This document shows, one piece after another, positions 1 to 4,517 of a stretch of 5,003 nucleotides of DNA (within the stretch, counting starts at the first letter, position 1; every line of letters starts with the position of its first letter). Origin of the DNA: Bacteroidota bacterium (GTDB lineage Bacteria; Bacteroidota; Bacteroidia; Bacteroidales; UBA932); the NCBI GenBank assembly GCA_017860395.1, contig JAGDMC010000128.1, positions 1 through 5,003 on the forward strand, read 5' to 3'. Position numbers and translations under genes: made by a program. The notes under the pieces were generated by a model that had not been told where the DNA came from, searched no databases, and saw nothing but the letters and a program-made list of their open reading frames with translations.

Positions 1-606
1 CCGCCTCAGAACGTTCCATCCCCTCTGCCGGCTCTCAAAATAATAGAGCGACAGCCCAAAGAGTTCAGCTTAAATGTAGCTGCCGATATAACATACGACC
101 AGATTTCCAAAGTAGCAAAGGAACAATTGTCCGGATTTACATTCAACGAAGGAGGCAAATCCGTAACAATTAAAGACATTCAGGTATACAGCAGCAATGG
201 CAAGGCAGTTTTTATACTTGATGTATTGGGGTCGCTTAAAGGAAAAATCTATTTCTCCGGGAATATGAGATATAATCCGGACAGTACTTCAATAGAGATT
301 ACCGAACCCGAATTTGATATCAAGACCCGCAGCGCTTTGGTAAAATCGGCCAACTGGCTTCTTCACGGAGTGATTCTTAAAAAAATCGCACCATACCTAT
401 CCTATAAAGTTGCCGAAGACCTTGAAAACGCAAGGCTCGAAGCAAACAAGATGATGACAAAATATTCTCTTCTTGAGGGAATAGATCTGGAAGGTTCGCT
501 CTCTGCCATTACTGTTACAAACCTGAACATGGTTCCCGGAGCAGTCCGGCTTCAGGTAAACCTGAAGGGGAATGTCGGAATCAAAGTGAATACTATTAAA
601 ATGTAG
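1..606 (+). CDS. DUF4403-like protein, C-terminal part (5' end outside window)
   Basis: An open frame runs from the first base to a TAG at 604-606, giving 201 residues with no upstream boundary, so this is the C-terminal part of a longer protein. The visible sequence alternates short beta-strand-like segments (VTIKDIQVYSSNGKAVFILDV, KGKIYFSGNMRY) with an amphipathic helical stretch (ALVKSANWLLHGVILKKIAPYL) and ends in strand-like repeats (ITVTNLNMVPGAVRLQVNLKGNVGI). This resembles the C-terminal half of DUF4403 proteins, which are common in Bacteroidetes, have no established biochemical role, and are thought to be envelope-associated because of their similarity to lipid-binding beta-rich folds. 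The family call rests on my recognition of the pattern, not a search. A TTG at 127 is a possible internal start, but similar coding sequence continues upstream of it, so I treat it as an ordinary leucine codon. No clear terminator follows the stop. Confidence 0.6.
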   Translation, partial: PPQNVPSPLPALKIIERQPKEFSLNVAADITYDQISKVAKEQLSGFTFNEGGKSVTIKDIQVYSSNGKAVFILDVLGSLKGKIYFSGNMRYNPDSTSIEITEPEFDIKTRSALVKSANWLLHGVILKKIAPYLSYKVAEDLENARLEANKMMTKYSLLEGIDLEGSLSAITVTNLNMVPGAVRLQVNLKGNVGIKVNTIKM

Positions 607-643
607 TTTCGCTCTCGGGACGCACAATTAGAATCGCCAGCGT

Positions 644-788
644 CGGGTTGCAATATTTCTGACTTCAATGCACTGCCAACTAATCTCTTCGGGCTTGTGC
701 GTCCTCCTCCGCGTTGCTTCGTCCGGCCGAATCGCCCTCATCAATTAGTTGGCAAAGTGTAAAGATTATTCATAAACGTTGCAACCCG
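644..788. repeat. Imperfect palindromic element 1 (nested inverted repeats)
   Basis: Two nested perfect inverted repeats are visible. The outer arms are CGGGTTGCAA at 644-653 and TTGCAACCCG at 779-788. The inner arms are TGCCAACTAAT at 674-684 and ATTAGTTGGCA at 744-754. The sequences between outer and inner arms are A/T-rich and only roughly complementary. The central loop of 59 bases (685-743) contains, on the - strand, GCCGGACGAAGC (727-716) and GGAGGAGG (710-703). An alternative 10-base pairing also exists between GGACGCACAA (618-627) and TTGTGCGTCC (695-704), so two mutually exclusive folds are possible. No transposase is present, so if mobile it would be non-autonomous. Confidence 0.6.
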
Positions 789-802
789 CCGCCGGAGATG
801 AC

Positions 803-828
803 TGTCCCGTCCTGAAATAGGTTGACAC
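803..828. mobile_element. Possible insertion-sequence end or remnant
   Basis: The segment begins TGTCCCGTCCTGAAATAGG and ends in GACAC, so it carries TGTC/GACA at its two edges. It resembles, from memory, terminal sequences of transposase-bearing elements in Bacteroidetes, with TGTCC near the tip followed by CTGAAATA. No transposase frame, second matching end or target duplication can be found in the window, so at most this is a solitary end left after decay or deletion. It directly abuts palindromic element 1 on its left and the GC-rich hairpin stretch on its right. Confidence 0.25.
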
Positions 829-884
829 ATCATCGCCTCCAAAAGGGGTAAGTTAGGTGCTCCTTTGTCGCAGGTTTACGCCTT

Positions 885-905
885 CGGCGGAATGTATTGC
901 CGCCG
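885..905. repeat. GC-rich hairpin
   Basis: CGGCGG at 885-890 pairs perfectly with CCGCCG at 900-905 around a nine-base loop. The stem is strong, but no T run follows on either strand, so it does not look like a terminator. It sits in the GC-rich part of the gene-free region and may belong to a repetitive element. Confidence 0.45.
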
Positions 906-920
906 CATGGCTTAAAAACC

Positions 921-946
921 GCGGCAAAGCCGCACCATATTTTTTA
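921..946 (+). terminator. Weak terminator-like hairpin
   Basis: GCGGC at 921-925 pairs with GCCGC at 929-933 around an AAA loop, followed by ACCATA and then a run of T. A five-base GC stem with a T-rich tail fits a minimal intrinsic terminator reading rightward. It lies more than 300 bases beyond the only upstream + strand gene, so whether it terminates any real transcript is unclear. Confidence 0.3.
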
Positions 947-1013
947 GTAGTAACCTGTTGATCAGAATGTTTCTAAGAACAAAAAGAAAGAATATCTTTT
1001 TGGTGTATTTCTG

Positions 1014-1101
1014 CAAAACTATTATTCCGGGCATACTCAGCCGGACGAAACGGAGCATAGTGGAGTGAAGGAGGATGGACTTGCCCGGTGTAATAGTTTT
1101 G
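1014..1101. repeat. Imperfect palindromic element 2
   Basis: The arms at 1014-1033 and 1082-1101 are inverted copies matching at 18 of 20 positions. The two mismatches are adjacent, at 1025-1026. The arms begin CAAAACTATTA and end CCGGGCA. The 48-base loop (1034-1081) contains GCCGGACGAAAC at 1040-1051 and GGAGGATGG at 1070-1078, resembling the core of element 1 read on its opposite strand. No coding capacity is evident. It could be a repetitive extragenic palindrome, a miniature non-autonomous element or a structured RNA. Confidence 0.65.
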
Positions 1102-1104
1102 TAG

Positions 1105-1114
1105 GTGATATCAC
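1105..1114. repeat. Perfect 10-base palindrome
   Basis: GTGATATCAC is a perfect dyad immediately right of palindromic element 2 and about 25 bases from the frr terminator. It could be a protein-binding site or a fixed part of the repeat unit. No promoter or gene start is nearby for it to control, so a regulatory role is doubtful. Confidence 0.3.
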
Positions 1115-1133
1115 GATGGGAGTATCTATAAAC

Positions 1134-1167
1134 AAAAAATGCCCAACCTTCCGGCGGGCACTTTTTT
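1134..1167 (-). terminator. Intrinsic terminator of frr
   Basis: Read on the - strand, TGCCC (1160-1156) pairs with GGGCA (1144-1140). An inner GCC/GGT pairing closes on a GGAA loop with one bulged T. The hairpin is followed by TTTTTTG. It starts about 30 bases after the frr stop, the expected place for an intrinsic terminator. The A/T runs on both flanks are complementary (AAAAAA at 1134-1139, TTTTTT at 1162-1167), so it could act in both directions, but only frr reads into it from nearby. Confidence 0.75.
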
Positions 1168-1191
1168 ATTTTTATTGAATAAGAAGACAAC

Positions 1192-1758
1192 TCACACTGT
1201 CATTATCTCTCTCTCCTTGATTGAAAGAACTTCCTCAATCTTCTTGTTGTAGCTGTCGGTCTCTTTTTGGAGTGCATCTTCTCCGTCTTTTACCACATCC
1301 TCGGGAAGGCCCTCTTTCTGAAATTTCTTAAGAAGTTCCACGCCGTCTCTGCGGATATTGCGGATACTGATTTTTGCAGTTTCTCCTTCGGATTTAACTT
1401 TTTTAACCAGCTCTTTACGTCTCTCTTCGGTGAGAGGAGGTACGTTGATTCTGATATGCTCTCCGTTATTCTGAGGTGTAAAACCTATGTTTGCAACCAT
1501 GATTGCCTTTTCTATAACAGGAATCATTTTTTTGTCCCATGGCTGTATTAGCATTGTTTTGGCATCGGGAGTGGTGATGCTTGCTACTTGTGGTACTGGT
1601 GTGGGATTACCGAAATAATCCACCATCACATTGTTGAAGACAGCAGGATTGGCTTTTCCGGCTCTGTAGGTCTTGAGTTCTTCCTCAAGGTGCAGCATAG
1701 CCTTTTGCATTTTTTCTTTTGCAGAGGTGAGAACCTCTTTTTGCTTGCTTATATCCAT
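1192..1758 (-). CDS. frr: Ribosome recycling factor
   Basis: Ribosome recycling factor acts in the cytoplasm with EF-G to split the post-termination ribosome and release mRNA and tRNA for a new round of translation. The 188-residue product has the usual family length (about 185). It shows the hallmark blocks: YRAGKANPAVFNNVMVDYFG near residues 31-50, PVPQVASITTPDAKTMLIQPWD at about 54-75, and IRINVPPLTEERRKELVKK at about 102-120. The conserved arginine-rich SIRNIRRD stretch follows at about 131-138. The N- and C-terminal parts form the long three-helix domain and the middle the beta domain. The ATG at 1756-1758 gives the standard MDISKQKEVL beginning. The gene follows pyrH by 53 bases on the same strand, a common arrangement, and ends at a strong intrinsic terminator. 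A -7-like box in the gap suggests it may also be transcribed on its own. Confidence 0.97.
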   Translation of the reverse strand: MDISKQKEVLTSAKEKMQKAMLHLEEELKTYRAGKANPAVFNNVMVDYFGNPTPVPQVASITTPDAKTMLIQPWDKKMIPVIEKAIMVANIGFTPQNNGEHIRINVPPLTEERRKELVKKVKSEGETAKISIRNIRRDGVELLKKFQKEGLPEDVVKDGEDALQKETDSYNKKIEEVLSIKEREIMTV

Positions 1759-1798
1759 ATGTTATTCAATTAATAAGTATTTGCAGTTATTGTTTTTA

Positions 1799-1806
1799 CA
1801 AAGGTA
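1799..1806 (-). promoter_or_regulatory. Candidate frr promoter (-7 box)
   Basis: Read on the - strand this is TACCTTTG, an exact match to the Bacteroidetes -7 consensus TAnnTTTG, located 40 bases before the frr ATG in the pyrH-frr gap. No TTG lies 19-21 bases upstream; the nearest candidates give spacings of 16 and 25. It is therefore a partial match, and frr could simply be co-transcribed with pyrH. Confidence 0.35.
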
Positions 1807-1811
1807 CGATG

Positions 1812-2519
1812 TTACTTTGAAACAACCGTTCCAATCGGTTCCCCTTTAACAATTTTCAATAAGTTTCCGGGAGTGTTCATGTCGAAAACTACAATAGGAA
1901 CATTATTCTCCTTGCAAAGGGCAAAAGCCGTGAGATCCATTATTTTCAGGTTGTCGGCAAGTGCTTTGTCAAAAGTGAGGGACGAATATTTTACCGCTTT
2001 GGGGTCCTTTTCAGGATCGGCATTGTATACGCCATCGACTCTGGTTCCTTTAAGCAGAGCCTCTGCTCCTATTTCCGCAGCTCTGAGTGCCGATGCAGAA
2101 TCCGTAGTAAAGAAAGGGTTTCCTGTGCCTCCTGCAATTATAGCAACTCCGCCTTTTTGCATAAATTCTACAGCCTTATCCCTTACATAATACCTTGCAT
2201 ATGGCTCCATTGCGGTTGAGGTAAAGAGCTCGGCATCTATTCCGGCACTTTTAAGTGCCATCGAAAGTGCAAGGCTGTTTATAACAGTTGCAAGCATTCC
2301 CATCTGGTCTCCTTTCACTCTGTCAAACCCCATTCCAACACCGGAAAGACCCCTGAAAATATTGCCTCCGCCAACAACAATCGCCACCTCAACGCCCGCA
2401 GAAACAATCTGTTTAATATCCGAAGAGTAGCGAGCCAACATGCTCACCTCTATGCCTTTGCCGTCTATGCCCCCTAAGCTCTCACCGCTTAGTTTGAGCA
2501 AAACTCTTTTGTATTTCAT
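1812..2519 (-). CDS. pyrH: UMP kinase (uridylate kinase)
   Basis: PyrH transfers phosphate from ATP to UMP to make UDP, the committed step from UMP toward UTP and CTP. It is a cytoplasmic, usually hexameric and allosteric enzyme of the amino-acid-kinase fold. The 235-residue product matches the family length. Visible motifs are KLSGE at 9-13, GGGNIFRG at 50-57, and the D71-containing KGDQMGMLATVINSLAL, which is part of the UMP site and subunit contact. Further along are GGTGNPFFTTD at 130-140, VDGVYNADP at 161-169 and MDLTAFALC at 194-202. The ATG at 2517-2519 gives the typical MKYKRVLLKLSGE start, and a TAA ends it. It begins close to a well-formed promoter and is followed by frr on the same strand. 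The rpsB-tsf genes that often precede pyrH in other bacteria are absent here; sdhC lies divergently upstream instead. Confidence 0.97.
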   Translation of the reverse strand: MKYKRVLLKLSGESLGGIDGKGIEVSMLARYSSDIKQIVSAGVEVAIVVGGGNIFRGLSGVGMGFDRVKGDQMGMLATVINSLALSMALKSAGIDAELFTSTAMEPYARYYVRDKAVEFMQKGGVAIIAGGTGNPFFTTDSASALRAAEIGAEALLKGTRVDGVYNADPEKDPKAVKYSSLTFDKALADNLKIMDLTAFALCKENNVPIVVFDMNTPGNLLKIVKGEPIGTVVSK

Positions 2520-2536
2520 TTTCCAGGTTTATCTAA

Positions 2537-2567
2537 CAAAAGTAGCCAAATATTATGAAAATACCAA
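2537..2567 (-). promoter_or_regulatory. pyrH promoter, Bacteroidetes type
   Basis: On the - strand, TTG (2567-2565) is followed after exactly 20 bases by TACTTTTG (2544-2537). This fits the Bacteroidetes -33/-7 pattern of TTG, 19-21 bases, TAnnTTTG. The -7 box ends only 17 bases before the pyrH ATG, so the implied leader is about ten bases long, leaving little room for a ribosome-binding site. Confidence 0.7.
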
Positions 2568-2584
2568 GTTAGAGATTATCTTTG
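2555..2584 (+). promoter_or_regulatory. sdhC promoter, Bacteroidetes type
   Basis: TATCTTTG at 2577-2584 matches the -7 consensus TAnnTTTG exactly and lies 40 bases before the sdhC ATG. At the expected -33 distance there is ATG (2555-2557, spacing 19) rather than TTG, so the upstream element is imperfect. The region overlaps the -33 element of the divergent pyrH promoter, so the two polymerases probably cannot bind together. Confidence 0.55.
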
Positions 2585-2624
2585 CGCAACTTTGAAAAGA
2601 GCAGAAAATTAATTAAAAGATATC

Positions 2625-3290
2625 ATGGGAAACATTTTCACCTCATCCATTGGCAAGAAGCTTATAATGAGCATCTCGGGTTTATTTCTAATCCTATTTT
2701 TACTGGTTCACCTATTTGCAAACTCTGCTTATTTGTTTGGACCTGAGGCTTTTGACCTCATAATAGAAATCATGGGATCTCCAGTTGTAGTTGCAATGGT
2801 TCCAATTTTGGCTTTTGGATTCATTATCCATATATTTTATGCATCTTATCTTACTCTTACAAACATGAAGGCCCGCGGTAAAGAGAGATATGCTGTTCCC
2901 AACAAAGGGGAATCAGACTCATGGTCTTCAAAAAACATGTACGTTCTTGGAGTAATAGTACTTGGATTTCTTGTTTTCCACCTAACACACTTCTGGGCAA
3001 AAATGCAGCTTCCGGAATTTACAGGAGGAGAGGCCGAAAACGTAAACGACCTGATGCCTCTTATCTTCGGGAACATCTACATCCTCATTGCATACATAAT
3101 TTGGTTCTGCGCATTGTGGTTCCACCTGACACACGGTTTCTGGAGTGCTCTTCAAACAGTTGGAATGAATAACCAGAAATGGCTCTCACGTTGGAAAGCA
3201 GTGTCTTATGTATATGCAACAGTTGTTGTTCTTGGATTCATTGGCATTGCAGTAACAGCATACCTAAAAGCAAACGGAATAATAGGCTAA
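2625..3290 (+). CDS. sdhC: Succinate dehydrogenase/fumarate reductase cytochrome b558 subunit
   Basis: This is the heme-bearing membrane anchor that passes electrons between the quinone pool and the flavoprotein/iron-sulfur subunits of succinate:quinone oxidoreductase (complex II) or fumarate reductase. The 221-residue product has five hydrophobic segments, at about 12-35, 57-78, 104-124, 146-172 and 192-213, as expected for the single-subunit, di-heme b558 family. Histidines within or beside the first four segments (H29, H69, H119 and H167 or H170) are positioned to be heme ligands. The HLTHGFWSALQTVG block at about 167-180 and the N-terminal SSIGKKLIMSISGLFL are typical of Bacteroidetes members. 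The ATG start lies in an A/T-rich region without Shine-Dalgarno sequence. Normally genes for the flavoprotein and iron-sulfur subunits follow directly; here the next gene is hemW on the opposite strand, 12 bases beyond the stop. Either the other subunits are encoded elsewhere or this copy is separate. The choice between sdhC and frdC naming cannot be made from sequence. Confidence 0.92.
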   Translation: MGNIFTSSIGKKLIMSISGLFLILFLLVHLFANSAYLFGPEAFDLIIEIMGSPVVVAMVPILAFGFIIHIFYASYLTLTNMKARGKERYAVPNKGESDSWSSKNMYVLGVIVLGFLVFHLTHFWAKMQLPEFTGGEAENVNDLMPLIFGNIYILIAYIIWFCALWFHLTHGFWSALQTVGMNNQKWLSRWKAVSYVYATVVVLGFIGIAVTAYLKANGIIG

Positions 3291-3302
3291 CGAAATTCCT
3301 GC

Positions 3303-4502
3303 CTACAAAATAAGGTCTCTAATGATCCCGTCCGAGAGAAACAATAATCCGGACGGGATTCTTATTTTATCTCCATCCATGATAAGATTGCCTTTTTTAA
3401 GTTGTGTGGCAACCGATTTTTCGAACTCCGAACACATCTCTTCGGAAAAAACTGCCCTAAGCTCATTTGGGTTCATCCCATCTGCCCTTCTTAAGGATAG
3501 CATTATTGTCTCGTTAAAGTGGTCTTTCTTTTTCAGAATTTCCGAATGGACTACTTTAACTACTGTACCCGATTGGCCGGAAGTCTCATTTTTCACAACA
3601 TCTCCATGCTCTTTGCCGTCGCCCTGCTGATATGCTTTTAAGTATTTCGTTAGGGACGGTTCGTTCCAGAATCTTTTTACTCCGTCAAACGAGTGGGCCG
3701 ATGGCCCAAGCCCAAGATATGGCGTTCTGTTCCAGTATGAACTATTGTGTTTTGCCTCTCTTCCAGGCAGGCAAAAACTTGATATTTCATATTGTTCGTA
3801 TCCGGCGTTTGCCAGTTTTTTCTGAAGAGTTGAATACTGCCTCAGCGAAACTTCGTCGGAGAGCGCATTGTATACCCCTTTTTCGTATTGCCGGCCAAGC
3901 TTGGTTTTTGGTTCTATGCTAAGCTGATAGGATGAAATATGTTCCGGCCGGAGCCCGATTGCCCTGTCAAGGTTATAATTCCACTCTTCGTCCGAGAGTC
4001 CGTCAAATCCAAAAATAAGGTCTATGCTGATGTTGTCAAACCCTGCCTCTCTTGCCGCATTAAAGGCTTCAACTGCTTTTGAAGAGTCGTGCCTGCGGTT
4101 CATCCAGACAAGATGGCTGTCAATAAAAGACTGAACCCCCATGCTAATCCTTGTCACCCCAAGCTCTCTCAGCGAATACAGGTATGAAGGCGTTACATCG
4201 TCGGGGTTTACCTCCATTGTCACTTCATCCAGAGATTCAATGCTCTCTATCGAAAACTTATCCTTCAATTCCCGGAATACAACAGAAAGCGAACCGGCCG
4301 GCATAAGAGAAGGCGTCCCGCCGCCAACATAAAGTGTGGTAACGGGGACGCCCAATTTTTTAAAAAAATCCTTTCTGACCTTTATCTCTCCACAGAGTGC
4401 ATCTGCAAACTGAGATATCTCCCCTGTGCGCTTTGTTGAGTAGAAGTCACAATAGATGCAAAACCGGGCACAAAAGGGAAAGTGAATATAAATTCCTGCC
4501 AA
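3303..4502 (-). CDS. hemW: Radical SAM heme chaperone HemW
   Basis: HemW is a cytoplasmic radical-SAM family protein, long annotated as oxygen-independent coproporphyrinogen oxidase but shown in several bacteria to bind heme and deliver it to target proteins. The N terminus (MAGIYIHFPFC) leads into a CxxxCxxC cluster site at C11, C15 and C18 followed by D19-F20. Having F20 where HemN has a fourth cysteine marks HemW rather than HemN. Other motifs are YVGGGTPS at 58-65, EVNPDD at 97-102, MGVQSF at 121-126, GLGPSAHS at 264-271 and the C-terminal SDGIIRDLI. At 399 residues it is somewhat longer than the usual 375-380. The excess is a hydrophilic stretch at about 292-325 before FNETIMLSLR. The start is a TTG at 4500-4502: it yields the canonical beginning, and no ATG or GTG lies between it and the upstream in-frame stop. 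It follows the coiled-coil gene by 15 bases, probably in one transcript. Confidence 0.95.
   Translation of the reverse strand: MAGIYIHFPFCARFCIYCDFYSTKRTGEISQFADALCGEIKVRKDFFKKLGVPVTTLYVGGGTPSLMPAGSLSVVFRELKDKFSIESIESLDEVTMEVNPDDVTPSYLYSLRELGVTRISMGVQSFIDSHLVWMNRRHDSSKAVEAFNAAREAGFDNISIDLIFGFDGLSDEEWNYNLDRAIGLRPEHISSYQLSIEPKTKLGRQYEKGVYNALSDEVSLRQYSTLQKKLANAGYEQYEISSFCLPGREAKHNSSYWNRTPYLGLGPSAHSFDGVKRFWNEPSLTKYLKAYQQGDGKEHGDVVKNETSGQSGTVVKVVHSEILKKKDHFNETIMLSLRRADGMNPNELRAVFSEEMCSEFEKSVATQLKKGNLIMDGDKIRIPSGLLFLSDGIIRDLIL
3325..3368 (+). terminator. Terminator-like hairpin for sdhC inside hemW
   Basis: ATCCCGTCCG at 3325-3334 pairs perfectly with CGGACGGGAT at 3350-3359 around a 15-base loop, followed by TCTTATTTTA. 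It starts 34 bases after the sdhC stop and has the order expected of an intrinsic terminator for rightward transcription. It lies inside the 3' coding end of hemW, where the arms encode IPSG and SDGI. The T tract is interrupted, so strength is uncertain. Confidence 0.55.
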
Positions 4503-4517
4503 GTTGTATAAATAGTT

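Larger units (their letters stand above)
607..1191. other. Gene-free intergenic region with palindromic repeats
   Basis: About 585 bases lie between the DUF4403-like stop and the frr stop with no convincing coding sequence. Short frames here either run through inverted repeats or cross the frr terminator, and they resemble no known protein. The stretch contains two long imperfect palindromes (about 644-788 and 1014-1101), a motif resembling an insertion-sequence end (803-828), small GC-rich hairpins (885-905 and 921-933) and the frr terminator (1134-1167). The part from about 690 to 935 is visibly richer in G and C than the flanking genes. Together this looks like a place where repetitive or mobile sequences have accumulated. 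Confidence 0.7.

Noticed and set aside
127..606. A separate 159-residue gene starting at the TTG at 127
   Set aside because: The same frame is open to the window edge with coding-like sequence of the same character, so the TTG is internal to a longer protein.
669..749. A short + strand frame of about 26 codons inside palindromic element 1
   Set aside because: It lies entirely within the inverted repeat and its loop and has no promoter or recognisable similarity.
1094..1101. TAGTTTTG matching the -7 promoter consensus
   Set aside because: There is no TTG 19-21 bases upstream and no gene downstream in that direction; it is simply part of the palindrome arm.
1120..1180. A short + strand peptide frame crossing the frr terminator
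   Set aside because: Its codons are the terminator stem and T tract; there is no ribosome-binding context or family support.
912..1190. A 92-residue frame on the - strand
   Set aside because: It runs through the frr terminator and palindromic element 2, begins just after the frr stop with no promoter or leader of its own, and its sequence is explained by the inverted repeat. It shows no domain.
607..1191. A CRISPR array or tRNA gene in the intergenic region
   Set aside because: There are no regularly spaced direct repeats and no cloverleaf with a T-loop GTTCRA or discriminator end. The repeats are inverted, not direct.
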